Assembly (NCBI GenBank): GCA_045113315.1
Contig: JBGUIX010000002.1
Coordinates: forward strand, 62,001-126,000
Length of the DNA stretch: 64,000 nucleotides
Reading direction: 5' to 3'
Source of the DNA: RUG13091 sp045113315
GTDB taxonomy: Bacteria > Bacillota_I > Bacilli_A > RFN20 > CAG-826
Notes under the pieces: model-generated
What the model was told of the DNA's origin: nothing
The model's database searches: none
The model's input: only the letters and a program-made list of their open reading frames with translations
Program-made: the position numbers and the translations under genes
Shown here: positions 35,356 to 44,716 of the stretch, piece after piece
How positions within the stretch are numbered: the stretch's first letter is position 1
How the letters are laid out: the number at the start of each line of letters is the position of its first letter

Positions 35356-35744
35356 TATCGATTGTCCTGAATGTAGAACTTCGCTGATTTTGTATATTTC
35401 ATAAGCATAAACAAATCCGCTTTTACAGTGATTTTTACCGCATCACATTCATCACTCACACACATCGATTCATCTTTTTGATAATAGTAATAGTATTCAA
35501 CAGTGTATTTATCGGTGTATTTCTTAATGTTCTTATCAAAATAAGAGGTTAATTTATTCTCTAATAAATCTTTATCGAAATATACTTTTACATAATCAGT
35601 TTCCTGAATCAAAGGAATACTGGACTCAAATATAGACTTAGGTAGATTATTAATGCTTCGATTTATGCCGATCACTTTATAATTTACAAAGAATAAATTG
35701 AAAGAGAAAATAGCGAATAAGAAACAAAAATAGATATTTCCCAT
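35355..35744 (-). CDS. Tad-locus single-helix secreted/membrane protein
   Basis: 129 residues. SD GGAG supports the ATG at 35744, sharing one base with the preceding stop (TAATG). N-terminal helix (about 4-22) followed by a Tyr/Lys-rich extracytoplasmic domain containing a C-x(4)-C pair (CVSDEC), so a disulphide is possible. TadE/TadF-like topology. No specific family recognised. Confidence 0.55.
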   Translation of the reverse strand: MGNIYFCFLFAIFSFNLFFVNYKVIGINRSINNLPKSIFESSIPLIQETDYVKVYFDKDLLENKLTSYFDKNIKKYTDKYTVEYYYYYQKDESMCVSDECDAVKITVKADLFMLMKYTKSAKFYIQDNR

Positions 35745-36739
35745 TAAACATTTTCTCCAATCACACAATAATCACTACTATTACAACTACCAATAAAAGA
35801 TCGATCTGCTAAATAACGTAAATTATGAGTAAAGCTATTTTTGTTATAGCCGAAATTACTCACATTTAAGATGAATGATGAATCAGTAAATTGCTCTCTT
35901 TTATTAACGGGAAGATAGAAATATTTGGTGCTTTTAAAACCGAGTCGAGACTTAAGTGACATCTCTAAAGTTTCGGGTTTGACATACATGATTTTTGAAT
36001 AAGTAAAGAAGATATTTCCGCCAATAAGTGCGGCTTTTAAAGGGATTTCGATATATCCGTCACTATTTTTATCGATATAAGGAAATAAATTATCGTAATC
36101 TCTAAATAATAAATACGCAGTACACGCTGGAAAGGCATAACTCGATTCATATAGGATTGTTGAAAATAACAAATTTAGCCGATAATAAGAATCAACATTA
36201 AAGTAATCTAATAAATCAAATTTGTATCTTTCTGTATACTCAGTTTGGCTTTTTGAAAGAATACCCACTAAATCTTTAGAAACATAATACTCATTACGAT
36301 AATCATCCACTTTAATTGTTTCTGAGATATAAGGCTTAAGTTTAAAAGAAGATTCATAAGCGCTTTCTCCCGCAACAAAAATGTTAAACTTACCGTAAAT
36401 GCCAACATATTTACCATTTCCTTTAAAGAAATCAGCGGTTGGAATCACAAAATTTAATTTGTAAGGAACTCTCTTCAATGTGGAATGAGATTTCTTATCA
36501 ATAATGTAGGTCAAACTATCACCCTGATATCCTACGGAAAGTCTTTCCGATATCTGAGACTTTGCTGCGCTTGGAGTAACGGTTACTGAAATAGTAATCG
36601 ACTCCGTATCAGGACTAACTGGACCGAATTTTGATGTACTAATAGAAAATGAGATTCCAGGATTTAAAGCTCGACTTAACGGTGCCACGCTAGATAGTAG
36701 CGAAGGTATTAGATAAATAGCTAGACGACTAAAATTCAT
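35744..36739 (-). CDS. Secreted protein of the Tad locus, unknown family
   Basis: 331 residues from the ATG at 36739 (GAGG 9 bases upstream; a TTG two codons earlier is unlikely). The N terminus is a signal peptide (about 1-25, ending SRA). The mature part is beta-rich with Tyr/Phe-dense strands and two Cys near the C terminus (GSCNSSDYC). No known domain seen. By position it could be a pilus-associated adhesin or assembly factor. Coupled to genes on both sides by overlaps. Confidence 0.55.
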   Translation of the reverse strand: MNFSRLAIYLIPSLLSSVAPLSRALNPGISFSISTSKFGPVSPDTESITISVTVTPSAAKSQISERLSVGYQGDSLTYIIDKKSHSTLKRVPYKLNFVIPTADFFKGNGKYVGIYGKFNIFVAGESAYESSFKLKPYISETIKVDDYRNEYYVSKDLVGILSKSQTEYTERYKFDLLDYFNVDSYYRLNLLFSTILYESSYAFPACTAYLLFRDYDNLFPYIDKNSDGYIEIPLKAALIGGNIFFTYSKIMYVKPETLEMSLKSRLGFKSTKYFYLPVNKREQFTDSSFILNVSNFGYNKNSFTHNLRYLADRSFIGSCNSSDYCVIGENV

Positions 36740-37052
36740 TTTCAAAAGCCTCTAGGAAACGATCGACGCTTCTTTTTCTAATCCGATAATAAGTCGCTCT
36801 TGTGTAAAACTTAGTCCACCACCCTGGGTAAGCTTGATAGAAGAAATCATTATTAATAAATACTTGTTCCAAACTATCTAGCTTGTTATACGCCTTTTGA
36901 ACCTTAGTGACATAGGCTTGATAATCAGTTTCCGATTTTTGACTATCAGAGACGCATTTCATAAATTTGAGATGACGATTGCAAAAGAAATAAAAGCGAG
37001 CGATCTCTTTTACTCTTTTACTGTTTGTGCATTGTTCTTTCATGCTGTCCAT
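36729..37052 (-). CDS. Sigma-region-4-like HTH protein (MG284/MPN403-type), first gene of the Tad operon
   Basis: 107 residues, basic and helical. The C-terminal half, FINNDFFYQAYPGWWTKFYT then YRIRKRSVDRFLEAF, matches what I recall of the MG284/MPN403 family of Mollicutes and relatives, which resembles a sigma factor region 4 HTH. Strong SD GGGAGGT 5 bases before ATG. A small hairpin CCTATT/AATAGG lies just above the SD. As the first gene of the pilus operon it may be a dedicated regulator. Confidence 0.55.
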   Translation of the reverse strand: MDSMKEQCTNSKRVKEIARFYFFCNRHLKFMKCVSDSQKSETDYQAYVTKVQKAYNKLDSLEQVFINNDFFYQAYPGWWTKFYTRATYYRIRKRSVDRFLEAFENEF

Positions 37053-37157
37053 AAACTACCTCCCTATTACACAAATAGGCATGAAAGAGAAAAAAATTAC
37101 GGTAAAACTTTTTTTAATTTTTTTATTTTATAATAAAATTAATATTTGTCTCACAAC

Positions 37158-37185
37158 AAAAAAGCCCACTACCGAAGTAATGGGC
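37158..37185 (-). terminator. Terminator of enolase
   Basis: Minus strand: GCCCA-TAC, TTCG loop, GTA-TGGGC, then six T. Confidence 0.88.
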
Positions 37186-37206
37186 GTAGTTAATAAATGT
37201 TATCGA

Positions 37207-38505
37207 TTAGAACATTCTATTCTTAAAGGCTTTAACACCTAAGAATCTAGCTTCTTCACCGAGTTCTTCTTCAATTCTTAATAATTGATTGTATTTGGCC
37301 ATACGGTCAGTTCTACTAGCGGAACCGGTTTTGATTTGACCAGCGTTCACCGCGACTGCTAAATCCGCAATTGTGGTGTCTTCTGTTTCACCAGATCTAT
37401 GACTAACCATACAGGTATAGCCATTGGTTTGAGCTAATCTAATCGCATCTAATGTTTCGGTTAAAGTACCAATTTGGTTAACTTTAATTAAAACGCTATT
37501 TGCGGTATCGTTTCTAATACCTTTTTCAATAAAGGCAGGATTTGTAACGAATAAGTCATCACCGACGAGTTGAATCTTTTTGCCTAAACGTTCGGTTAAT
37601 TTCTTCCAACCTTCCCAGTCAGATTCGGCTAAACCATCTTCGATGGTAATGATAGCTGGATAGTCTTTGACTAATTTTTCTAAGAAAGCAATCATCTCAT
37701 CAGTGGTCTTTTTACCTTCGCCAGATTTGACTAAGTTATACACGCCGTTACCTTCATAGAATTCACTAGAAGCAACGTCCATGCCTAAGAAGATTTGTTC
37801 ACCTAATTTATAACCAGCTTTTTCCACAGCTTCCGCGATAAGTGCTAATGGTTCTTCATTACCTTTCTTACAAGAAGGAGCGAAACCACCTTCATCACCG
37901 ACACCGGTTTCATAACCGTGGGCTTTAACAACTTTCTTTAAAGAGTGGAAACATTCAGTACCTGCTCTTAAAGCTTCTCTAAATGTTTTGAATCCAGCAG
38001 GAATAATGAAGAATTCTTGGAAATCAACACTACTTTCAGCGTGAGCACCACCATTGATGACGTTCATACATGGGGTTGGGATAACTTTACCATTTGTACC
38101 GCCAATATAACGATATAATGGCATTTTTAATGATTCTGCAGCTGCTCTAGCGACGGCTAAGGAAACACCTAAGATTGCATTAGCACCTAAGTTTTTCTTA
38201 AATGGAGTGCCATCAGCTTTTAACATCGCGTGGTCGATGGATACTTGATCAGTGACTTCCATACCTTCGACAACTGGAGCGAGTTTTGTATTGACGTTTT
38301 CAACAGCTTTTAAAACGCCTTTACCTAAATATCTTGATTTGTCACCATCTCTTAATTCGAGAGCTTCGCTTTCACCTGTGGAAGCACCGGATGGGACAAT
38401 CGCGCGAGCTTTTGTGCCGTCGTCTAATAAGACTTCGACTTCAACAGTAGGATTTCCTCTACTATCTAAAACTTCACGACCATGAACTTTGACAATTTTT
38501 GCCAT
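37207..38505 (-). CDS. eno: Enolase
   Basis: 432 residues, full length. N-terminal VLDSRGNPTVEVEV, catalytic SGASTG loop, the metal ligands in FLGMDVAS, IEDGLAESDW and LVGDDLFVTN, and the C-terminal signature SHRSGETEDTTIADL are all intact. It interconverts 2-phosphoglycerate and phosphoenolpyruvate in glycolysis. SD is GGAG. Monocistronic and divergent from a Gmk-like gene. Confidence 0.98.
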   Translation of the reverse strand: MAKIVKVHGREVLDSRGNPTVEVEVLLDDGTKARAIVPSGASTGESEALELRDGDKSRYLGKGVLKAVENVNTKLAPVVEGMEVTDQVSIDHAMLKADGTPFKKNLGANAILGVSLAVARAAAESLKMPLYRYIGGTNGKVIPTPCMNVINGGAHAESSVDFQEFFIIPAGFKTFREALRAGTECFHSLKKVVKAHGYETGVGDEGGFAPSCKKGNEEPLALIAEAVEKAGYKLGEQIFLGMDVASSEFYEGNGVYNLVKSGEGKKTTDEMIAFLEKLVKDYPAIITIEDGLAESDWEGWKKLTERLGKKIQLVGDDLFVTNPAFIEKGIRNDTANSVLIKVNQIGTLTETLDAIRLAQTNGYTCMVSHRSGETEDTTIADLAVAVNAGQIKTGSASRTDRMAKYNQLLRIEEELGEEARFLGVKAFKNRMF

Positions 38506-38614
38506 AGATTTTTTCTCCTTTTAAAACCATGATTATTATACATAATTAACTATAAAAGTTAACAAAAAACATCAATATACTTTACTAAAGCCAATAAAAT
38601 TTTATAATAATTCC

Positions 38615-39157
38615 ATGATTGTATTAGCTGGAGCCAGTGCTTCTGGTAAGACAGAAGTGGCTAAAGAATTAGCCAAAAAATATGGTATTACTAAAGTAAT
38701 TACCACAACGACAAGAAAGATGCGTGTTAATGAAGTTAACGGCAGAGATTATTTTTTCGTGAGCAAAGAAGAATTTGAAAAAATGCTCATGGAAGATCGT
38801 TTCGTCGAACACACTATTTATAACGAAAACCTTTATGGTTCCACTAAAGATCAAATCGCTAAAAATAAATGTGTGGTTATCGATCCTGCGGGCTTAAGAG
38901 CCTATATCAATCTTAACGATCCAAGTATCGTCACCTTCTTTTTAGAAAGTGAAGAAGAAACCAGATATCAAAGAATGCTTTTTAGAGGCGATAAAAAAGA
39001 AGACGCTCAAAGAAGAATAGAACATGACCGTCTAGCCTTTAAAAAAGAAAATGTTGCTAACGTCGACTTCCATATCGATTCAGAAACTAAAACCATCGAA
39101 GAAGTCGCTGATGATATTTATAATAAATATATAGAAACATTAAAAAAGAGAACTTAG
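38615..39157 (+). CDS. Guanylate kinase-like protein
   Basis: 180 residues. P-loop GASASGKT (5-12) starts almost at the N terminus. The GMP-binding region TTTTRKMRVNEVNGRDYFF keeps Arg and Tyr residues typical of guanylate kinase, and LYGSTKDQI corresponds to the conserved YGT segment. The lid (RGDKKEDAQRRIEHD) is present. Slightly short for Gmk (about 200), so it may be the housekeeping enzyme or a paralogue. Converges on a CorC-type gene. Confidence 0.8.
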   Translation: MIVLAGASASGKTEVAKELAKKYGITKVITTTTRKMRVNEVNGRDYFFVSKEEFEKMLMEDRFVEHTIYNENLYGSTKDQIAKNKCVVIDPAGLRAYINLNDPSIVTFFLESEEETRYQRMLFRGDKKEDAQRRIEHDRLAFKKENVANVDFHIDSETKTIEEVADDIYNKYIETLKKRT

Positions 39158-39170
39158 TTCTCTTATTTTT

Positions 39171-40445
39171 TTATTCTTCCTCTTCAGGAGTGGTATCTAT
39201 AACAAGTAATTTTTCCACTGTATATTGGCTAGCTTCTAACACTCTAAAATGATAATGAGACCAATCAAATTCATCATCTTCTTTAGCGAATCTATCTAGG
39301 ATATCCTGACAGAAACCACCAACAGTTGTGTAATCAGTTTCGATTTCTTCTGGATCGAATTGAATAAGTTCAAAGAAATCATCGATATTCATCGCTCCAT
39401 TAACAACAATAGAACCATCTTTATTGATGACATAATCAATTTCCACATCATCAGTTTCATCATAAATTTCACCAACAATCTGTTCTAAGATGTCTTCCAT
39501 AGTGATAATACCTTCGGTACCACCATATTCATCAATGACAATGGCGATATGGACTTTTGACTCTTTAAATTCTTGTAATAAATCTAAGATTTGATGGTTA
39601 CGAGGGATGATTAATGGCTTATACATTAATTGTTTTAGATCAATCTTTTGATGCTTAAATAAGGCCCTAGCAATCGCTTTTATTGGAACAATGCCAATGA
39701 TGTTATCAATCGTATCTTCGTAAACTGGAATACGAGAATGCTTAAAAATCTCGCCTTCTTTAATTACTTCATCGATATCTTCTTCAATATCTAAAGCAAA
39801 GACTTCCACTCTAGGAGTCATGATTTCATAAGCTTGAATATCATTTAAATCGATCGCGTTTCTAACGATGTCAGCGTTATCTTCTTCAATTTCACCAGAT
39901 TCTTCAATCTCATCCACCATTTCATTTAAGACATCTTCGTCAATCTTATCCTCTTCTTTGCTTCTCTTTTTAAATAGTTTTCCAAATAGTTCAAAAATCT
40001 TAGAAATAGGCCACACAAAGATAAAGAATAAAAATTCACAAGCCCTCACAATAGGAGCGAAATTTAAGGCGAATATATAATTAAATCTTTTTGCGAATGC
40101 TTTTGGCAAAAATTCGCAGAAGATAATAATGACAATAGTCATAATTATTGTCGATATCGTGGTTGCATAATTCGTGCCGTTTTTATTATCGATATAAACC
40201 GCGATAGCCGCGACTAAAGATGAGGCTAAAACATTCACGACATTATTCGCAAATAAGATTGTGGAAATGGAGAATTCGTATTTCTCCGCTAAATATAAAG
40301 CAAGCTTAGCTTTCTTATTACCTTTTTGGATATCTCTTTTTAATTTATCTTGATCGACAATCGAATAAACTAAATCACTTGCTGAAAAGAAAGCGCTAGC
40401 GATACCACATATCACAATAATGACCCAATACCATGGATAATACAT
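39171..40445 (-). CDS. CorC/HlyC-family membrane protein with CBS pair
   Basis: 424 residues. N-terminal DUF21/CNNM domain with about four helices (1-150), an acidic linker, two CBS domains (about 215-330; MTPRVEVFALD and VIDEYGGTEGIITMEDILEQIVGE) and the C-terminal CorC_HlyC domain (about 345-420; DYTTVGGF). Family members are implicated in Mg2+ or other cation efflux; the hemolysin label is historical. It overlaps the upstream paralogue by one base (TAATG). Confidence 0.88.
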   Translation of the reverse strand: MYYPWYWVIIVICGIASAFFSASDLVYSIVDQDKLKRDIQKGNKKAKLALYLAEKYEFSISTILFANNVVNVLASSLVAAIAVYIDNKNGTNYATTISTIIMTIVIIIFCEFLPKAFAKRFNYIFALNFAPIVRACEFLFFIFVWPISKIFELFGKLFKKRSKEEDKIDEDVLNEMVDEIEESGEIEEDNADIVRNAIDLNDIQAYEIMTPRVEVFALDIEEDIDEVIKEGEIFKHSRIPVYEDTIDNIIGIVPIKAIARALFKHQKIDLKQLMYKPLIIPRNHQILDLLQEFKESKVHIAIVIDEYGGTEGIITMEDILEQIVGEIYDETDDVEIDYVINKDGSIVVNGAMNIDDFFELIQFDPEEIETDYTTVGGFCQDILDRFAKEDDEFDWSHYHFRVLEASQYTVEKLLVIDTTPEEEE

Positions 40446-41464
40446 TATGCTTTCCTCGCTTTCATAGAGTTAGGTTCGCTAATATCTTCCACTAATTCTT
40501 CTAAAACGTCTTCCATTGTGACCATACCAATCACTTTGTTTTCTTTATCTTTAACAATGGCTAAATGAGAGTGATTTCTTTTAAAACCGTTAAACAAATC
40601 ATCAATCATGATTTTAGAAGAAACAAAATATGGCTTTTGAAGCATTCTTCTAATTGGGGTTTTTGGATTATCAATATATTGTTGTAAATACGTTTTTATA
40701 TGCAAAACACCGATAAAATTATCAAATTCTCTTTCATATATAGGGATTCTTGAATAAGAAGTTTTCATCCAAATCTCTTGTAATTTTTCATGAGTTAATC
40801 CTTTAATATCTAAAGCAAACATCTTTTCTTTAGGTGTTAAAACTTCTTTCACGTTAGTATCTTCAAATTCTAAAGCGGATTGAATGATATCACCTTGTTC
40901 TTCTTCTAAAACACCTTCATCAGTGGTTTTATTAACCACATTTTCAAAATCTTCTTCCGTGAATTCTTCTTCTTGGCTTGTTTTAAAGGCTTTATCAATC
41001 CCTTTAGCGAATAATTCGAATAATAAAGAAATAGGCGTTAGAATCATTAAAATGATAAATAAAGGCCACGCAAATATCGTCGATATCGTATCAGGAATCT
41101 TTCTAGCGATCGTTTTTGGTAAAATGTCACCTAAAATATAAACGATAAAAGTCACAACCACAGAAGAAATAATCGGTATGTAAGGGTCGATACCTTTAAT
41201 ACCAGCGAGCATTTGATAAAAAAATATCGTCGCAATGGTCGATAAAACAATGGAAGCAATATTATGGGTGATTAAAACAGTACTTATAGTACGGTCATAT
41301 AAATCAGCAGTTTTTAATACAATTTTAGCGGTTTTACTTCCGTCATCCGCTTTAACTTGGAATTTAAAGCAATTGACTAAACCGATGGCGGTCTCACATG
41401 TTGATGAAAAGAAAGCAACAATAATGCAAAGTCCAATTATCAGCCACGATATAGGATCATCCAT
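40445..41464 (-). CDS. CorC/HlyC paralogue lacking the C-terminal domain
   Basis: 339 residues. DUF21/CNNM domain (about 1-140) and two CBS domains (TPKEKMFALDIKG; AIVKDKENKVIGMVTMEDVL) as in the neighbour, but the protein stops just after the second CBS domain (ISEPNSMKARKA), without the CorC_HlyC module. The tandem pair, coupled through TAATG, may assemble as a heterodimer, since CNNM-type domains are dimeric. Confidence 0.85.
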   Translation of the reverse strand: MDDPISWLIIGLCIIVAFFSSTCETAIGLVNCFKFQVKADDGSKTAKIVLKTADLYDRTISTVLITHNIASIVLSTIATIFFYQMLAGIKGIDPYIPIISSVVVTFIVYILGDILPKTIARKIPDTISTIFAWPLFIILMILTPISLLFELFAKGIDKAFKTSQEEEFTEEDFENVVNKTTDEGVLEEEQGDIIQSALEFEDTNVKEVLTPKEKMFALDIKGLTHEKLQEIWMKTSYSRIPIYEREFDNFIGVLHIKTYLQQYIDNPKTPIRRMLQKPYFVSSKIMIDDLFNGFKRNHSHLAIVKDKENKVIGMVTMEDVLEELVEDISEPNSMKARKA

Positions 41465-41557
41465 CAGTTAACCACTTCCCTTCTTTTAAACTAAATTAAT
41501 ATATCAAATTATATTTAATATATCAACATAACCTAACCCACTTAATAGAAGAGAAAA

Positions 41558-41582
41558 AGAAAAAGATATGCAAGCATATCTC
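41558..41582 (-). terminator. Terminator of the proline-rich membrane protein gene
   Basis: Minus strand: AGATATGC, loop TT, GCATATCT, followed by TTTTCTTTTT. Confidence 0.88.
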
Positions 41583-41605
41583 TTCCTTTTATTTAAGGCT
41601 AAATA

Positions 41606-43207
41606 TTAGTCTTCTTTTTCCGCTTTTTTGGCTTCTTTTAAGCTCGCGGCGATTTCCTTAACCCAGTTGACTTTACCAATTTCACCTTGGTCAAGATTAT
41701 CTTTAGCCATCACATCAGCGATTAATTGTTTGCATCTCTTCATAGATAAAGGAGATTTCACTTTAAACACTAATGGGATTTCAGTATAGATATTCTTTTC
41801 AGAGGCATCTTGCACTGGAATTGTGGAATCTTTATAATCGGCTGGATCAAGAGCGAAATATAATTTTAAGCTCTTACCGGCAACGGTTAATTTCACATAT
41901 GTTTTACGATGTAATCTGAATGTATCACCAGAATTGCTGACTCTTGATTTAACACCATAACTTAAGATTTCATTCTTAATTTCGTTATAGTTAGCTTTCA
42001 TATCTTTATCCGCAGTAGTAATTCTTTCTTCGAAAGGAATACGGATAATTGGTTTCTTTTCTTCAGGAACTGGTTCTGGAACTGGAACTGGAGCAGGAGC
42101 TGGTTCAACCACGACTGGGGCTGGAGCTGGCTCTGGGGCTGGAGCAGGTTCTGGTTCTTTAACTGGTTCTGGCTCTTTTATTGGTTCGACCTTTTTTGGT
42201 TCTTCCACTTTGACAGGTTCGACAACGTCGACTACTGGTTTATCATATGGTTCAGGTCTCACCACTTCTTCATAAACTGGAGCAGGTTCAGGTTGTTTAA
42301 CTTCTTCTTTCTTTTCTTCAACTGGAGCTGGAGCAGGAGCTGGTGCTGGTGCTGGAGCAGGAGCTGGAGAAGGAGAAACAGGATTTGTTCCATTGAAATA
42401 TTGAACGATTAATGGAGCGTTGAAGTTCGCACCTGTTGCGGTTTGAGTATTGCTAACAGGTTGATTTTGTGAACCTGGAACTGGTTCTTGTTTTTCTTCT
42501 TCTTTAGGCATAGAGTTAGCGATTTCTTCTTTAATCATCGCTCTAATCTTGTCTAATAATTCTTGTTGTGGATCAACATGTGGTAATTCTTCTTCAGGAA
42601 CTGGTTCTTCGACATAAGAAGCAGGAACTTCTTCTGGTTGAACATCACTTTCTTCTGGCATATCGTTTTCCACGACTTTCGCTTTATTGGTCTTTGGATA
42701 TTTGCAAGAATCTGCTAAAGCAAAGATATAAGCTAAAACTGATAAGACAGCAGCTAATAAAGCGCAAACGGCTAAGGAGATAGCAATAATCTTAGTGGAT
42801 AAATTGCCTAAAGAAATAAATCCCCAATAACCACAGACATTTTCAGTATAATTCGCGGAATAAACTGTAAAGTTAGAAACGAGTTCAACAACAGCCGCCG
42901 CTGATAAAAGTGTCATAATCATTGGTAAGGTAGCAAGGCCACGACGTTTCACCGCAGAAATAATGATGCCGACGATGAGTAAGATAACAGCTACACCGGC
43001 CACAGATAATGAACTAATCACTAATGGTAAATAGGTCTTGTTGAATTTGAAAACTTCAAATACTTGAGTTAAGTGGACCATGAAGAAATTGAAGTCTTTA
43101 ACACCTAAACCAACAATGACAAATAATGTTGCCCATGCAGCTAAGGAAACTAAAGCAAAAATCAACAAAGCCACAACTGTTTTTACTAATGCTTTGGATC
43201 TTTTCAT
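41606..43207 (-). CDS. Four-helix membrane protein with Pro/Ala/Glu-rich linker and C-terminal domain
   Basis: 533 residues. Four N-terminal membrane helices (about 8-165), then a Glu/Pro-rich region with a PAPAPAPAPAPAP tract and PEPVKEPEP-type repeats (about 175-385), then a folded C-terminal domain of about 140 residues (from IRIPFEERITTADKDMKANY). The latter contains SRVSNSGDTFRLHRKTYVKL and looks like a compact alpha/beta domain I cannot name; similar domains occur repeatedly in this bacterial group. The linker would span a long distance from the membrane. Own terminator. Function unknown. Confidence 0.65.
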   Translation of the reverse strand: MKRSKALVKTVVALLIFALVSLAAWATLFVIVGLGVKDFNFFMVHLTQVFEVFKFNKTYLPLVISSLSVAGVAVILLIVGIIISAVKRRGLATLPMIMTLLSAAAVVELVSNFTVYSANYTENVCGYWGFISLGNLSTKIIAISLAVCALLAAVLSVLAYIFALADSCKYPKTNKAKVVENDMPEESDVQPEEVPASYVEEPVPEEELPHVDPQQELLDKIRAMIKEEIANSMPKEEEKQEPVPGSQNQPVSNTQTATGANFNAPLIVQYFNGTNPVSPSPAPAPAPAPAPAPAPVEEKKEEVKQPEPAPVYEEVVRPEPYDKPVVDVVEPVKVEEPKKVEPIKEPEPVKEPEPAPAPEPAPAPVVVEPAPAPVPVPEPVPEEKKPIIRIPFEERITTADKDMKANYNEIKNEILSYGVKSRVSNSGDTFRLHRKTYVKLTVAGKSLKLYFALDPADYKDSTIPVQDASEKNIYTEIPLVFKVKSPLSMKRCKQLIADVMAKDNLDQGEIGKVNWVKEIAASLKEAKKAEKED

Positions 43208-43322
43208 AGAAAATCCTCCTAAATAACTATAAATATTTTAGCGCCCACGCACGAAAAGACAATAATTTTTGAAAAAAAACATAGCAAAAGTGCCATATTT
43301 TCTCATTTTTGTGGGATTTTCA

Positions 43323-44093
43323 TTATTCTAAATAAAGTTTTTGGAAAGCTTTTATATCAACATTTAAAACGTTTTCTAAATAACTAATGACGCCACCATA
43401 TTTATTGTTAATTAGATCTATCGCTTCATATAGATATTCTTTTTTTGCCGAGAAAACATCTAATAAAGATTGATGATACATCGGATTATAAAATGGCTTG
43501 TCTTTCACCATCTCCACAAGAGCGTCTAATCTTTTTTCCATAGCGATGTTGCTCAAAAGATAATCTTGTTCGATATCGATATTAGAAACTCCTAATGCAC
43601 TTTCGATTAAATAAGCCGCTATACCAGCGCGATCTTTTCCTTGGGAACAATGGAAATAAAATACTTTATCTTCTTGCATCAATAATTTAAAGAAGCCACG
43701 ATAAGCATTCTGTCCTTCTTTTGTATCGATAAGATCAGCGTATGTTCTTTTTAAATGATTATATCCATCGTTACCTTCATCGATAAACCAGAGAAGATTG
43801 CCGTCTTCCATACGGTCCGTTTCACTTTTCTTCTTCTCTTTAAATGTCGGTAAATTATGATATGTCACATTCTCTAATTGTATTTCTGGATGATTTAGGA
43901 ATTCTTCTTTGCTACGAAAATCGATGATGTCAGTGATATGTAACGATTTTAAAATAATTTCATCATCTTCATTCATCTTATAAATCGCCCCACCTCGAAA
44001 TAAACGGCCATATTTAATAGTTTTACCATCTTGACCGATTAGTCCTCCAAGGTCTCTGATATTTTTTTGTTTAGATAATTCGTAACATCTCAT
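43323..44093 (-). CDS. Tyrosine-phosphatase-family protein (Y_phosphatase3 type)
   Basis: 256 residues. N-terminal NIRDLGG motif, DFRSKEEF, and the P-loop HCSQGKDRAG (catalytic Cys about residue 119), matching C-x5-R with the K-D variant found in bacterial protein-tyrosine and phosphoinositide phosphatases such as LipA and MptpB. Cytoplasmic, no signal peptide. Probably co-transcribed with the upstream YdeI-like gene (1 base between them). Confidence 0.9.
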   Translation of the reverse strand: MRCYELSKQKNIRDLGGLIGQDGKTIKYGRLFRGGAIYKMNEDDEIILKSLHITDIIDFRSKEEFLNHPEIQLENVTYHNLPTFKEKKKSETDRMEDGNLLWFIDEGNDGYNHLKRTYADLIDTKEGQNAYRGFFKLLMQEDKVFYFHCSQGKDRAGIAAYLIESALGVSNIDIEQDYLLSNIAMEKRLDALVEMVKDKPFYNPMYHQSLLDVFSAKKEYLYEAIDLINNKYGGVISYLENVLNVDIKAFQKLYLE

Positions 44094-44094
44094 A

Positions 44095-44655
44095 TTAATA
44101 ATCTAATAATCGCCCATAATCATTCCATTCGCCATACATTTTTCCTTTTTTAGTTTCTTCGACAAAATGTTTTAAGGATTTTTCATAATAATCTTTATCG
44201 AGCTCTTTATAGAAACTTAAATTATAGGCTCTAATTCTTTGATATAGAGGAGGAAAGGATTTAAATTTAGTGAAAATACGATATTCCTTTAATAAGAGAA
44301 TAAATTCATCATCTAACTTATATGTTAGCTTCTTAGGAAAAGCTTTCTTTCCTAACGGAGTCATGAGTTTTAATTTTATTAATCTTTTCGCTCTTTCGAT
44401 ATTAAGCATCGTCCAAGGGCTATTTTTCTTCCTTGGTGAGAAACGTTGATAGTTCTTTCCATTAACTTCTTTAAAAACACTATCGATCCAACCAAAACAA
44501 ATCGCTTCTTCAACAGCATCTAAATAATATAAATGGTTGTCTTCTTTTGGCTTTTTTCTAATAACTTCGACCCATAGTTCTTTTTCTTTTTTGGCGTTAG
44601 TTAAATACCAGTTTCTTAATTCATGACGGTTTTTAATCGGCAAAACGTTTTCCAT
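44095..44655 (-). CDS. YdeI/OmpD-associated family protein
   Basis: 186 residues. Conserved family segments: HELRNWYLTNAKKEKELWVE at the N terminus, LDAVEEAICFGWIDS and FSPRKKNSPWTMLNIERAKRL. These cytoplasmic proteins are widespread and sometimes described as bacteriocin-protection proteins, but the molecular role is not established. Length is typical. It is transcribed with the phosphatase gene. Confidence 0.85.
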   Translation of the reverse strand: MENVLPIKNRHELRNWYLTNAKKEKELWVEVIRKKPKEDNHLYYLDAVEEAICFGWIDSVFKEVNGKNYQRFSPRKKNSPWTMLNIERAKRLIKLKLMTPLGKKAFPKKLTYKLDDEFILLLKEYRIFTKFKSFPPLYQRIRAYNLSFYKELDKDYYEKSLKHFVEETKKGKMYGEWNDYGRLLDY

Positions 44656-44716
44656 ATCATTATTATCTAATAGATAGATATTTTTCTCAAACCTTTACTC
44701 CGATATAATATTCAAT

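Noticed and set aside
42050..42370. Short repeats suggestive of a CRISPR or minisatellite
   Set aside because: They encode the in-frame Pro/Ala/Glu linker and lack unique spacers.
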